A stretch of 64,000 nucleotides of DNA from NCBI RefSeq assembly GCF_900105395.1, contig NZ_LT629775.1:3990001-4054000 (forward strand). Reading direction: 5' to 3'. The DNA comes from Streptomyces sp. TLI_053. Its GTDB lineage: Bacteria > Actinomycetota > Actinomycetes > Streptomycetales > Streptomycetaceae. The notes beneath the pieces were generated by a model. That model did not search any database. It was not told where the DNA came from and saw nothing but the letters and a program-made list of their open reading frames with translations. The first letter of the stretch is position 1. Every line of letters begins with the position of its first letter. Positions 25,932-34,910 of the stretch are shown here, one piece after another. Both the position numbers and the translations under genes were made by a program.

Positions 25932-26134
25932 GACGCACTCCTCCGAGTGAGGATCAACACTGGGATGCGCCCGGCCGGGGCAGTGCCAGGAAACCCCGCA
26001 CGGCCCTGGCCGTGGAGAGCTTCGCGGCGCTCCCGCACGCCCTGTGCGTGCCCCGCACACGCCATGCACGCCCCTGCTGTCACCGGCGACTCGACCGATA
26101 CCGTGGCTACTCCGTGCAGTCGAAGGGCAGCACT

Positions 26135-27421
26135 GTGTCAATGAACCCACGCGACATCGGGGCGATCATCAGGGCGGCCCGATGCGCCCAACGAATGACC
26201 CAGGCCCAACTCGGCCGAACCTGCGGTTACTCGGCATCCGCGATCAGCCGGGTCGAAGGTGGAACACTTCGCCTCTCAGAGCAGTCACTCCTACTGATGA
26301 CCCGCACCCTCGGAATCCCCGTCGACGCGATCAGAGCCAGCCGACCCGCTACCCTGGCGCCAGATATGACTCTGGATCAGGAGGATGCGATGCGGCGCAG
26401 GCAGCTGCTCCTGGCAGGCATGGCGGCGACCGGAGCATCGATGATTCCATCATCCGCTTTCGCTGCCACCCGCCCAGACTCCTCGACCCAGATCGTCCGG
26501 GCTCTGTACGAGCCCGAGAGCAGCGCTTCCATCTCGCTTCGACAGCTCCGGCAGTTCCTCGCCGAGGCCCATTCGCAGTTCACCGCAGCCCAGTACCAGG
26601 ACCTCGGCGAGGCCCTGCCCGGGTTGCTGGGAACGGCCCAGGCAACGCGCGATGCCATGTCCGGCCGGTCCCGGGAGGAAGCCCAGGCACAGGTGGCCAG
26701 AGCGTGGATCCTGGCGACAGAGTTGGCGCTCAAGCAGCATTCGGATGTCGCCTGGCCTGCGGCAGACCGCGCCCTGGCGGCGGCCCAGGCGAGCGGCGAC
26801 CCGGTTGTGGAGGGTGAGGCAGCACGGGTGCTGGCAATCACCATGCGGCGCGCAGGGAGACCAGCCGCCGGAGTCGATCTCCTGCGCCGCACCGCCGGCT
26901 CGCTGGCGCAGAATAGGGACACCGTGTCCCGGGCCGTAGGGGCGACGCTCCTGATGACAGCCGCATACACCGCCGCGTGCGGTCGGCGACGCAGCGATGC
27001 CCTTGACCTCATGACTGGTGCGGCGGACGCCGTGGCCCGTCTCTCGGGAACCAGCACGCAGCCCCGAGAACGACTGTTCACAGTCGATGCCACTGCGGCA
27101 CAGGCAGATCTGTACTGGATCGGGGTACACACGGCCTTGGGCACTCCCGACGAGGCCGTCCCGTACGCGGCGCGGATCGTCCCGGGCCAACTACCGACCG
27201 TCGAACGCCGAGCCAGGTACGGAACGGACTGTGCCCGTATGTGGCAGCGTCTCGGCGACCATCGACGCACCTTGGAAGCGCTGCGGTTCACCGAGCAGGT
27301 GGCACCGGAGGAGCTTCGCCGACCGGCGCTGCGAGCGCTGACGGCCGAACTCCTCTACGCGCCCGTGACGGTGGCCGGCGTACGGGAGTTCGCCGAGCGC
27401 ACTGGGGCGCCGCCGCAGTAG
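26135..27421 (+). CDS. XRE regulator with large C-terminal repeat domain
   Basis: 428 residues. The helix-turn-helix covers residues 6-60 (MTQAQLGRTCGYSASAISRVE). Residues 85-115 read MRRRQLLLAGMAATGASMIP, a twin-arginine-like hydrophobic stretch often seen in this Streptomyces regulator class, although a DNA-binding protein should not be exported. The remaining 300 residues look like alpha-helical TPR-type repeats. GTG 26135 is preferred (AAGGG 7 bases upstream); ATG 26141 is also possible. It is divergent from two Cys4 mini-proteins and followed by an 18-bp terminator. GC is lower than in core genes. Confidence 0.8.
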   Translation: MSMNPRDIGAIIRAARCAQRMTQAQLGRTCGYSASAISRVEGGTLRLSEQSLLLMTRTLGIPVDAIRASRPATLAPDMTLDQEDAMRRRQLLLAGMAATGASMIPSSAFAATRPDSSTQIVRALYEPESSASISLRQLRQFLAEAHSQFTAAQYQDLGEALPGLLGTAQATRDAMSGRSREEAQAQVARAWILATELALKQHSDVAWPAADRALAAAQASGDPVVEGEAARVLAITMRRAGRPAAGVDLLRRTAGSLAQNRDTVSRAVGATLLMTAAYTAACGRRRSDALDLMTGAADAVARLSGTSTQPRERLFTVDATAAQADLYWIGVHTALGTPDEAVPYAARIVPGQLPTVERRARYGTDCARMWQRLGDHRRTLEALRFTEQVAPEELRRPALRALTAELLYAPVTVAGVREFAERTGAPPQ

Positions 27422-27439
27422 CGAGGCGCCCCGGACAAC

Positions 27440-27479
27440 ACGGAGGCCGGTGCGGGATCGCTCCCGCACCGGCCTCCGT
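27440..27479. terminator. Bidirectional terminator between the XRE gene and def
   Basis: 18-bp perfect hairpin, arms 27440-27457 and 27462-27479, loop TCGC, between convergent genes. Confidence 0.9.
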
Positions 27480-27497
27480 CCAACAACCTTCGGGCCC

Positions 27498-28151
27498 CTA
27501 GTTGTTCGGGACGGTCGCGTAGCGCGGCGTGCCCTCGCCCATCTGCTTGAGCGCGTCCTTGCGGTCGCGCTTCGACAGCTTGTCGATGTAGAGGAAGCCG
27601 TACAGGTGGTCGGTCTCGTGCTGGAGGCAGCGGGCGAAGAAGCCGGTGCCCTCGACGCGGATCGGGTTGCCGTCCTTGTCCTGGCCCGTCACCGCGGCGT
27701 ACTCGGGGCGCGGCAGCTCGGCGTAGGCGGTCGGCACCGACAGGCAGCCCTCGTTGCCGTCGTCCAGGACCCGCTGGCGGTCCTTGGGGAACTCCTCCAG
27801 CACCGGGTTGATCACGTGCCCGATGTGGCGCACGCCCTCGTCGTCCGGGCAGTCGTAGACGAAGACCTTGAGGTCCACACCGATCTGGTTGGCGGCCAGG
27901 CCCACGCCCTCCGCCGCGTACATCGACTGGAACATGTCGTCGATCAGCGCGGACAGCTCGGCGTCGAACGCCGTCACGTCCTTGACCTCGCGGTGCAGCA
28001 CCGGGTTGCCGAAGACCGTGATCGGGCGCGCGGTGCCCTTGGTCAGGTCCGGCTCCGCTCCGACCACCTTCGCGGGCGCCTCGGGCGCCGCCCCCTCCAC
28101 GTCGTGCTCGTGCTCGTGGTCGTGCTGCTCGGCCATGTCTTCCGCTTCCAT
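27498..28151 (-). CDS. def: Peptide deformylase
   Basis: 217-residue metalloenzyme removing the N-formyl group from nascent proteins. All three motifs are intact: [10 protein letters not shown] (near 85), EGCLSVP (near 140) and QHETDHLYG (near 180), with Cys and two His as metal ligands. A His/Glu/Asp-rich N-terminal extension (DHEHEHD) precedes the catalytic domain and could bind metal. The start is ambiguous between 28151 and ATG 28136. It ends 27 bases before the TPR gene's stop codon region, downstream in the same direction. Confidence 0.95.
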   Translation of the reverse strand: MEAEDMAEQHDHEHEHDVEGAAPEAPAKVVGAEPDLTKGTARPITVFGNPVLHREVKDVTAFDAELSALIDDMFQSMYAAEGVGLAANQIGVDLKVFVYDCPDDEGVRHIGHVINPVLEEFPKDRQRVLDDGNEGCLSVPTAYAELPRPEYAAVTGQDKDGNPIRVEGTGFFARCLQHETDHLYGFLYIDKLSKRDRKDALKQMGEGTPRYATVPNN

Positions 28152-28178
28152 AGGTCTACGCGTACCTCACCAGGGTAC

Positions 28179-29168
28179 TCAGCACACCTCTTCGAGATCC
28201 CGGTAAGCCCGGGTCCCGGGGGCGGCCGCCGCCCAGCGGTCCAGCAGGGTGCGCACCAGGTGCGCCGGCGCTGCGATCCCGCACTCGCGTTCGGCCAGCC
28301 AGGACATCCCGCCCGCGCCCGGGGTCAGGTGGCTGAGGTGGCCCGGGTGCGCGGCGTCGCCGTCGTCGTGCGGGTCGTGGTGGGCGGTGTGCCCGTCGTC
28401 GGTGGCCATCCGGCTCTCCGAACAGGCCCGGCAGAGCAGCCGCACCGAGGACGTCCAGTCCTCGGCCGCGTAGCCGGCGTCCGCGACCAGCCGCTCCAGC
28501 GCGTCCCGGTCCGCCTCGGTCGCCGCCTGGAGCAGCACCACGTAGGTCGGCACCGGCGACGGCGCCCACAGCTCGATCTCGTCGAACACCGGGTACGCCA
28601 CCCCGTCGGTGACCCGCTCCCCGTGCGGGGCGCCGTCGTGCAGCACGACCTCGCCCCAGCGTCTGCCGGAGGAGGGCAGCGGGATCGACAGCACCTCGAT
28701 CCGGGCCGGGTCCAGCCGCCGGCCCCACACCACCTCGGACTCGCCCTCCGGGGAGAGCCGCACCGGGGTGGTGCCCAGGTCCAGGCTGACCGGGCCGTCG
28801 CCGTGGGTGCCCTGGCCGCCCGGCAGCTTCAGCCCGTACGCCTGCCAGGACCGGCGGGCCAGCGGCCAGTCCTGGAGCGCGGTCGCGGTGATGCCGAGGT
28901 TCCACCAGTCGGGTGCGCCCTGTTCGCGGTCGAGCAGCGCCACCGCCCGGAGGCCGGCCGCCCGGGCCTGCTCCCAGTCGCGGCGGAACTTGTGCAGCAG
29001 CGCCAGGTTGAACCACGAGTCGGAGAGCCACGGTTCCAGGTCGGCCGCCATGACCAGCAGCGCGCCGGCGTCCTCGTAGCGCCCGTCGCCGATCAGCGTG
29101 AATGCCCGGTCGGTCGTCTGCCGCCAGGTGGCGGACGGCCGGTGCCGTGCCCGGTGGAAGATCCTCAC
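28179..29168 (-). CDS. Tetratricopeptide-repeat protein
   Basis: 329 residues from GTG 29168 (VRIFHRARHR), which has AGGGA six bases upstream; the long N-terminal open frame beyond it is shadow. TPR-like helices fill residues 20-110 (DRAFTLIGDGRYEDAGALLVMAA is the first). A mixed middle domain follows, and the C-terminal third has a His/Asp-rich segment (DDGHTAHHDPHDDGDAAH) and Cys residues (LLCRACSES). Probably a protein-interaction protein; function unknown. It lies just upstream of def. Confidence 0.8.
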   Translation of the reverse strand: MRIFHRARHRPSATWRQTTDRAFTLIGDGRYEDAGALLVMAADLEPWLSDSWFNLALLHKFRRDWEQARAAGLRAVALLDREQGAPDWWNLGITATALQDWPLARRSWQAYGLKLPGGQGTHGDGPVSLDLGTTPVRLSPEGESEVVWGRRLDPARIEVLSIPLPSSGRRWGEVVLHDGAPHGERVTDGVAYPVFDEIELWAPSPVPTYVVLLQAATEADRDALERLVADAGYAAEDWTSSVRLLCRACSESRMATDDGHTAHHDPHDDGDAAHPGHLSHLTPGAGGMSWLAERECGIAAPAHLVRTLLDRWAAAAPGTRAYRDLEEVC

Positions 29169-29536
29169 GTTCGTCCCTGCCGTCGTCGTCCGCTCAAGTC
29201 CGGTGTCCGTTCCCGTGTCCGCTCCCGCGCCACGGGCCCGGTGTCCCGGGTCGGTTTTCCACGCTACGACCGCATCCAACCACGACGGCCACTGCCCGCG
29301 CTCCCCACCGCCGAGGTTGCCCGTAACCGACCCCCACCCCAGCCTGCCCGCCGCGCCCCGGCTCCTCAACCCCGGGCCGCACCGGTCGGGCCCGGGCTCC
29401 GGCCCGCCCCGCGCCCTCCCTGTGCACGCCCCGCGCCCTCCCCACGCACACCGCGAGCCCGCCGTGACGACGCCGGACGGGCGCGCGCGGACGCCCACGA
29501 GCGCCCCCGCGACGCCCGCCACCGGCCGCCGGGTCC
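29169..29536. other. Intergenic interval, nothing recognised
   Basis: 368 bases between two leftward genes. It should hold the promoter of the TPR gene and the end of the HD-domain operon, but I see no convincing -10/-35, hairpin or repeat beyond C-rich low-complexity sequence. Confidence 0.5.
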
Positions 29537-30898
29537 TCAGCCGCGCACCCGGACCAGCGCGTCCACCACCCGGGCGTCGTACAGCCGCCCCCGCCCCAGC
29601 CGCAGCGCCTCCAGCACCTCCAGCCGGCCCACGGCCTCCCCCAGCCCGCGCCCCCGCGCCGCCGTCAGCAGGTCGTCGTGCGCGTTCGCCACCCGGATGA
29701 TCCGCGCCGCCAGCGGCACCGCCCGCCCGCCGCCCTCCGGCCCGGGGTGCGGATCGGCCAGCCGGGCGACCTGTTCGGCCACCTGCCGGGGCACCCCGGT
29801 GCGCCGGATCACCTCACTGCCCAGCCGGGCGATCCGCTGCTGCTCCGCGTCCGGCAGCAGCGCCGTCGCCCCGCCGGGCACCGGCTCCACCAGCGACAGC
29901 TGCCCCACGTCGTGCATCAGCGCCGCGTACTCCAGCAGGGCCAGCTCCCGGGTGCCCAGGCCCAGCTCGCGGCCGACCGCGCAGGCCGTGTCGGCCACCC
30001 GGCGGGCGTGCCCCGGCGGGGTGTAGCCCGCCACCTCGGTGGCCTTGGCCAGGCTGGCGATGGTCTGCCCGGTGGTGGCCCGGACCGCCGCTGCCCGCCG
30101 GAACGACACCTGTGCCAGCAGCAGCGGCGCGCAGAACAGCGGCAGCGCCCACAGGCCCACCTCCCCGGCGGCCAGGCTGACCAGCATCCCGGTGGCGGCG
30201 ATCGCCGAGCCGATCCCGAACAGCGAGCGCATCTCGTCCTCCAGCCCGGCCGGGAACCGCAGCCCGCTGCGGGCCCGCCGCAGCACCGCCGCCAGCACCG
30301 CGTCGCACAGTGCGGCGAGCGCGGCCACGGCGGTCAGGAAGGCCCCGTAGGCCGGGCCGTCGGCGGAGAACCGGTCCACCACCCCGCTGTTGTAGAGCGG
30401 CTGGAACACGGCGGCCGCGAACGCCGCCCCGAGCAGCCGCCGCGCCGCGCCGTCCCGGCGGGCCCGCTCCCGCCACGGCGCCCGCACCCGTCGGCGGACC
30501 CCGTGCCTGGGCCCCAGCAGCGGCGCCAGCGCCCCGGGCAGCAGCGCCAGCAGCAGGCCCGCGCCGGTCACCGCCACCACCTGGAGCACCCCGTGCCCGG
30601 TCGGCAGCCCGCGCAGCGGACCGAGCAGCGCGTAGGCCAGCGCCCCCGCAGCCCCGATCGGCGCCTGTTCACGATCGCCCGGAAGGGTGATCCGGACGCA
30701 CTCGCCGAGCGTGATCAGCGTCAGGAACGCCAGCGCCACCCCCGGCGCGGACAGCCCCCGCACCGCGACCGCGCCGAGGGACGCGGCCAGCAGCGCGAGC
30801 GCCGCGCCGTGCACCGCGCACACCACCCCGGCGCATCCCTCGGAGTCCCCGCCGCGCCCGGCGACCGCCGTCGGCTCCGCGCCCCGTCGCGCGCTCAC
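29537..30898 (-). CDS. Membrane protein with degenerate HD domain
   Basis: 453 residues. Seven or so hydrophobic segments fill residues 25-290, then an HD-type domain: GHARRVADTACAVGRELGLG, ALMHDVGQL (the HD pair), and LADPHPG. The GYP block that defines active HD-GYP cyclic-di-GMP phosphodiesterases is missing, so it may be regulatory. GTG 30898 overlaps the stop of the canonical HD-GYP gene upstream (GTGA). The pair probably functions as a complex; this is inferred. Confidence 0.8.
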   Translation of the reverse strand: MSARRGAEPTAVAGRGGDSEGCAGVVCAVHGAALALLAASLGAVAVRGLSAPGVALAFLTLITLGECVRITLPGDREQAPIGAAGALAYALLGPLRGLPTGHGVLQVVAVTGAGLLLALLPGALAPLLGPRHGVRRRVRAPWRERARRDGAARRLLGAAFAAAVFQPLYNSGVVDRFSADGPAYGAFLTAVAALAALCDAVLAAVLRRARSGLRFPAGLEDEMRSLFGIGSAIAATGMLVSLAAGEVGLWALPLFCAPLLLAQVSFRRAAAVRATTGQTIASLAKATEVAGYTPPGHARRVADTACAVGRELGLGTRELALLEYAALMHDVGQLSLVEPVPGGATALLPDAEQQRIARLGSEVIRRTGVPRQVAEQVARLADPHPGPEGGGRAVPLAARIIRVANAHDDLLTAARGRGLGEAVGRLEVLEALRLGRGRLYDARVVDALVRVRG

Positions 30899-32526
30899 GA
30901 CGGTCCGGCCGTCGGCACGGAGCCGCCGCCCTGGGCGGGCACTCCGCGCGGCGCGGCCCGGGCCGGCTCGGGAACGCCCAGCGGGATGTCCGGCACCGCC
31001 CCGATCGTGTCGGGCGGCGGCAGCACCGGCTGCCAGTCGTGCACGGCCAGCGCGTCGACCAGCGCGCGCACCATCACCGGGTCGAACTGGCTGCCCGAGC
31101 AGCGCTCCAGCTCGGCGACCGCCTCGGTGACCGGCCGACCGCGCCGGTAGGAGCGGGTGGAGGTCATCGAGTCGAAGGCGTCGGCGACCGAGATGATCCG
31201 GGCGAACTCCGGGATCTGCTCCCCCGCCAGCCCGCTCGGGTAGCCGCGGCCGTCCATCCGCTCGTGGTGGTGCAGGATCCCCGCGTGCGCCTCGCCGAGG
31301 AAGGCGATCCCGCGCACCAGCTCGTAGCCGTGCACCGGGTGCACCTCGACCGCCCGCCGCTCGGCCTCGGTGAGGGGACCGTTTCTGCGCAGCAGTTCGG
31401 TGGCGACGCCGAGCTTGCCGACGTCGTGCAGGACGCCCGCGTACCGCAGCGTCCGCAGCCGCTCGGCCTCCATGCCGAGCTGACCGGCGATCAGCACCGA
31501 GGCCCGGCCGACCCGTTCGCTGTGGCCCCGGGTGTAGGCGTCCTTGATCTCCACCGCCTGGACCAGGGCCTGGACGGTGGCCTGGTGGGCGTCGCGCTCC
31601 CGGTGCCCCTGGGCGAACACCCAGGCCGAGATGGACAGCGGCAGCAGGGCCAGCAACGCCGCGAACGCACCGTACGGCCCCTGCCAGAGCACCGCCACCA
31701 TCAGCCCGCCGGCCGCGTGCACCAGCACCGGCAGACCGGGGACGGCGGCCGCCCGGCGGTGGGCCGGGGGGCGGTGCGCCGAGGGCCGCCGGGGGCCCTC
31801 GGCCAGCAGCCGCATGACGCCCACCAGAACCCCGTTGACCAGGCAGAACGCGGCGAGCGCGGCACACCCGGGCAGCAGCGCGGCGGGGAACCGGGAACCG
31901 AGCAGCAGCTGCGGACCGGCCAGCAGGTGGAACACCACCGAGGCCGCGAAGGCCGACAGCGCGAGCTGCGAGCCGTTCCACACCTGCCGGCGGCGGCAGG
32001 TCGGCTCGGCGGCGCCGAGCAGGGCGGCCGGGGCCGCGACCAGTGCGGCGGCGGCCGGCGGCAGCATCAGCACCCCGGCGAACAGCACCGGGAAGAAGGC
32101 GTTGACGTCGGGCCGGGCCGGCGGGCGGCCGGCCGGCTGCGGACGGCGCAGCAGCAGCCGGACCAGACGCAGGCAGGGGCTGGGCAGCCCCTGGGCCAGC
32201 GACTCCCAGCAGCCGTGCAGGAAGGCCAGCAGTCCGACCTTCGGCCAGTCCACCGGGGCACCCAGCCAGTGCGGCCCGGCCGGCGGCGCGGGGAACGGCA
32301 GCAGCGGCAGCAGACAGCAGAGCGCCGCGACCGGCACCGCCACGAGGTAGCCCGCGGCGCCCCGCGGCAGGTCCGCGTCCACGCTGTCGGTAGCGATCTC
32401 GACCTCCCCGCGTCCTGGCCCGCGCCGTCCTGGCCCGTCGGCCGGTCGCACGCCGGAGAGGCGGCGGTCGGGTGACGGTGAGCGTCCGTCAGGAGGATAG
32501 GGCGCCGCTCCGGCACGGGGACGCAT
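30895..32526 (-). CDS. HD-GYP membrane protein (candidate c-di-GMP phosphodiesterase)
   Basis: 543 residues from ATG 32526; no ribosome site is evident and in-frame GTG codons further in are possible starts. Several membrane helices (residues about 60-320) precede an HD-GYP domain with HSERVG, LHDVGKLG and the diagnostic HHHERMDGRGYP, all intact, so it should bind two or three metals and hydrolyse cyclic di-GMP, which controls Streptomyces development. A Pro/Gly tail ends the protein. It is coupled to the degenerate HD gene and lies just after rsrA in the same direction. Confidence 0.85.
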   Translation of the reverse strand: MRPRAGAAPYPPDGRSPSPDRRLSGVRPADGPGRRGPGRGEVEIATDSVDADLPRGAAGYLVAVPVAALCCLLPLLPFPAPPAGPHWLGAPVDWPKVGLLAFLHGCWESLAQGLPSPCLRLVRLLLRRPQPAGRPPARPDVNAFFPVLFAGVLMLPPAAAALVAAPAALLGAAEPTCRRRQVWNGSQLALSAFAASVVFHLLAGPQLLLGSRFPAALLPGCAALAAFCLVNGVLVGVMRLLAEGPRRPSAHRPPAHRRAAAVPGLPVLVHAAGGLMVAVLWQGPYGAFAALLALLPLSISAWVFAQGHRERDAHQATVQALVQAVEIKDAYTRGHSERVGRASVLIAGQLGMEAERLRTLRYAGVLHDVGKLGVATELLRRNGPLTEAERRAVEVHPVHGYELVRGIAFLGEAHAGILHHHERMDGRGYPSGLAGEQIPEFARIISVADAFDSMTSTRSYRRGRPVTEAVAELERCSGSQFDPVMVRALVDALAVHDWQPVLPPPDTIGAVPDIPLGVPEPARAAPRGVPAQGGGSVPTAGPS

Positions 32527-32611
32527 GATCGCGCAATGCCGCTGCTGGCACACCACCAACTCACTCGAACGAGTGACGGCGCATCCGAGTGGAAGGGGCG
32601 CGGACACGGAG

Positions 32612-32641
32612 CGGCCCCGGGAGCGGGTGCTCCCGGGGCCG
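32612..32641 (-). terminator. Terminator after rsrA
   Basis: 13-bp perfect hairpin, arms 32612-32624 and 32629-32641, loop GGGT, 65 bases past the rsrA stop. Confidence 0.85.
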
Positions 32642-32705
32642 TCCGGTGTGAGCCGTTCGCCGCACGACGGGCACGGCGGGCGCGGCAGGGCCTACCGCCG
32701 AGGGC

Positions 32706-33086
32706 CTACCGCTGGGTGCCGGCCGCCGCCTGTGCGGCGCGGTCCGGGTCCGCCGCCGGTTCCGGGACCGGTTCGGCGTGCACCTCGATGGTCGTCTCGA
32801 CCGAGACCACCAGCGCCTCGCCCGTCCGTTGCCCGGCCCGGATCGAATCGATCCTGGCCAGCACCTTGCCGCGCAGATCGGCCGGGGTGTCGTCGCAGCC
32901 GCAGGAACGCTTGATCAGCGCCTTGATCGCCTGCTCCAGCCCGTACTGCTTCAGGCAGGGCGAGCACTCCTCGAAGTGCACGCGCAGCTTGTCGCAGTCG
33001 CCCTCGGCCATCTCGTTGTCGAGGAATTCGTAGAGGTGGTCGAGGACCTCGCCACACTCGGTGTCGTGCGGATCGCCGCAGCTCAT
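32706..33086 (-). CDS. rsrA: Zinc-binding redox-sensing anti-sigma factor
   Basis: 126 residues (S. coelicolor RsrA is about 105). The ZAS motif HFEECSPC gives His37, Cys41 and Cys44; Cys3 and Cys11 at the N-terminus and CGC near residue 62 are the other redox thiols. It holds SigR inactive until disulfide stress forms a disulfide and expels zinc. The ATG overlaps the sigR stop by four bases. An extra Pro/Ala/Asp-rich tail of about 35 residues (after [13 protein letters not shown]) is longer than I recall for the family. Confidence 0.95.
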   Translation of the reverse strand: MSCGDPHDTECGEVLDHLYEFLDNEMAEGDCDKLRVHFEECSPCLKQYGLEQAIKALIKRSCGCDDTPADLRGKVLARIDSIRAGQRTGEALVVSVETTIEVHAEPVPEPAADPDRAAQAAAGTQR

Positions 33087-33988
33087 GAACCCGAGCCCTT
33101 CGCTTCCTGCCCTGCCCCGCTGCCGGCCGGGACCAGCCCGCGCTCACGGGCGTAGTCCTCCAGCATGCCGCGCAACTGACGGCGGCCGCGGTGCAGTCGG
33201 GACATCACCGTACCGATGGGAGTACCCATGATGTCCGCGATCTCCTTGTACGCAAAGCCCTCGACGTCCGCGAGATAGACCGCGATGCGGAACTCCTCCG
33301 GAATGGCCTGGAGGGCGTCCTTCACATCGCTGTCCGGAAGGTGGTCCAGGGCCTGGGTCTCGGCCGAGCGCAGACCGGTCGACATGTGCGACTCGGCCCG
33401 GGCCAGCTGCCAGTCCTCGATCTCCTCGGCGGCGGTGCGCTGGGGCTCCCGCTGCTTCTTGCGGTACGAGTTGATGAACGTGTTGGTGAGGATGCGGTAC
33501 AGCCAGGCCTTGAGGTTGGTGCCCTCGCGGAACTGGTGGAAGGACGCGTACGCCTTCGCGAACGCCTCCTGGAGGAGGTCCTCCGCATCGGCCGGGTTGC
33601 GGGTCATCCGCAGCGCCGCCGAGTACATCGGGTCCAGGTAGCCCAGGGCGTCGCGCTCGAAGCGCTCCCGCCGGGCCTCCTCGGTCTCCTCGGCCGACAC
33701 CCGGAAGGTGTCCTCACCGATCGCCTCGGCCAGCTCCTCACCGGTGAGCGCCTCGCCCGCGGGCAGGCTCTCGTCCGGGCCCCGGCCCGGCTCGGCCTCG
33801 TGCTCGGTCCCGACGACCGGACCCACCTCCTCGGCATGACGGACACGGCCCACGGCGGGCCGCCCCGAAAGCGAGGATATCGGGCCGACGGGCTTCTCGC
33901 CCGCGGCGATCCAGTCGGACCAGGAGGGGACGAACGCCGACTCGGCCTCGCGCTCCTCAAGCCGCTCGGGGCACGCGATCGAACCCAT
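33083..33988 (-). CDS. sigR: Thiol-oxidative-stress sigma factor SigR (long form)
   Basis: 301 residues if the first ATG is used. ECF region 2 ([23 protein letters not shown], near 120) and region 4 ([20 protein letters not shown] and [20 protein letters not shown]) are intact. An internal GTG at 33826 ([10 protein letters not shown]) gives the short isoform, 54 residues shorter, the same extension size known for the stable and unstable SigR forms of S. coelicolor. A SigR-type promoter lies 63 bases upstream of the long start. The 3' end overlaps rsrA. Confidence 0.95.
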   Translation of the reverse strand: MGSIACPERLEEREAESAFVPSWSDWIAAGEKPVGPISSLSGRPAVGRVRHAEEVGPVVGTEHEAEPGRGPDESLPAGEALTGEELAEAIGEDTFRVSAEETEEARRERFERDALGYLDPMYSAALRMTRNPADAEDLLQEAFAKAYASFHQFREGTNLKAWLYRILTNTFINSYRKKQREPQRTAAEEIEDWQLARAESHMSTGLRSAETQALDHLPDSDVKDALQAIPEEFRIAVYLADVEGFAYKEIADIMGTPIGTVMSRLHRGRRQLRGMLEDYARERGLVPAGSGAGQEAKGSGS

Positions 33989-34028
33989 CTGCCCTGCCTT
34001 CCACCGGGACTCATGCTGACAAGGGCGT

Positions 34029-34056
34029 CAACCACGTCGGCCCCGCGCGCATTCCC
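34029..34056 (-). promoter_or_regulatory. SigR-dependent promoter of sigR
   Basis: On the minus strand GGGAAT (34056-34051), 18 bases, then GTTG (34032-34029). This matches the SigR consensus GGGAAT-N18-GTT exactly and implies autoregulation producing the transcript that encodes the long isoform. Confidence 0.88.
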
Positions 34057-34091
34057 GGCCCCCACGGGCGGATCCGCGCCCCCTGCGCGCG

Positions 34092-34127
34092 GGTCCGCCG
34101 GGTCCGCCGGGTCCGCCGGGTCCGCCG
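34092..34127. repeat. 9-bp tandem repeat, four copies
   Basis: GGTCCGCCG repeated four times without change, between the sigR promoter and the end of the hydrolase gene. Probably slippage in GC-rich sequence; no function evident. Confidence 0.9.
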
Positions 34128-34136
34128 GGGGCCGCC

Positions 34137-34811
34137 TCACACCAGCCGCAGCACCCAGTCCCCCACCGCGGCCGCGATCAGCTCCAGCAGCTCCTCCCGC
34201 TCCACCGGTGCGCGCTTCGGCACCTCGAAGCCGTGGTTGCCGTACTCCAGCGCGAGCAGCTCGTGCGAGGTCGGCAGCTCCGGGAACTCGGCCGGACCGC
34301 CGAACGGGTCCGCCGCCCCCTGCACCACCAGCGTCGGCAGCCCCGTGCCGAGCAGCTCCTCCGCCCGGCTGCGCTCCGGCCTCCCCGGCGGGTGCAGCGG
34401 GAACGCCAGTGCCAGCACCCCCGCCGCCCCGGTCGCCAGCCCGGTCCGGCAGGCCACCCGCGCGCCCGCGCTGCGGCCGCCCACCACCAGCGGCGGACCG
34501 GCCTCCGCCAGCCGCTCGGCGACCGGTGTCCACCCGGTGTCCAGGGTGCGCGGCGCGGGCGCCACCTTCTTCCCCGCCACCCGCCACGGCTGCTCGACCA
34601 GCGCCACCGACACCCCCCGGGGCGGCAGCGCGGCGGCCAGCACCGCCAGGTCCCGCGCCTCGATGCCGCCCCCGGCGCCGTGGCCCAGCGCCAGCACCGC
34701 CCGCGGCCCGGCCGCCGGGTGCAGGGTGATCCGGGCGTCCCCGGCGGGGGTGGGCACGAGCTCCCGGGTGACGGTGACGGGGTCGGTGACGGGGTCGGGG
34801 TCGGCGGTCAC
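34137..34811 (-). CDS. Alpha/beta hydrolase (dienelactone hydrolase-like, KANL3/Tex30 type)
   Basis: 224 residues. Oxyanion region ALGHGAGGGIEA (near 43), nucleophile elbow GGRSAGAR (Ser near 113) and the acid/His end LVVQGAADPFG and YGNHGFE are all present. No signal peptide. Substrate unknown. It lies upstream of sigR in the same direction, but the SigR promoter between them suggests separate transcription. Confidence 0.85.
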   Translation of the reverse strand: MTADPDPVTDPVTVTRELVPTPAGDARITLHPAAGPRAVLALGHGAGGGIEARDLAVLAAALPPRGVSVALVEQPWRVAGKKVAPAPRTLDTGWTPVAERLAEAGPPLVVGGRSAGARVACRTGLATGAAGVLALAFPLHPPGRPERSRAEELLGTGLPTLVVQGAADPFGGPAEFPELPTSHELLALEYGNHGFEVPKRAPVEREELLELIAAAVGDWVLRLV

Positions 34812-34910
34812 GGCGGTCGCGGTCCTCTCGGCTCGGCGGCGCGCAGCAAGGAGCGCGCACGAAGGGGTGCACAGGATGGGTGCGGGCGGGGCTCGGAACA
34901 GCGTCGGGCC

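Noticed and set aside
26300..26460. Export of the second XRE regulator by the Tat system
   Set aside because: The RRRQLLLAG stretch is internal (about residue 87) and follows a DNA-binding domain, so it is more likely a structural or membrane-associated helix than a signal peptide.
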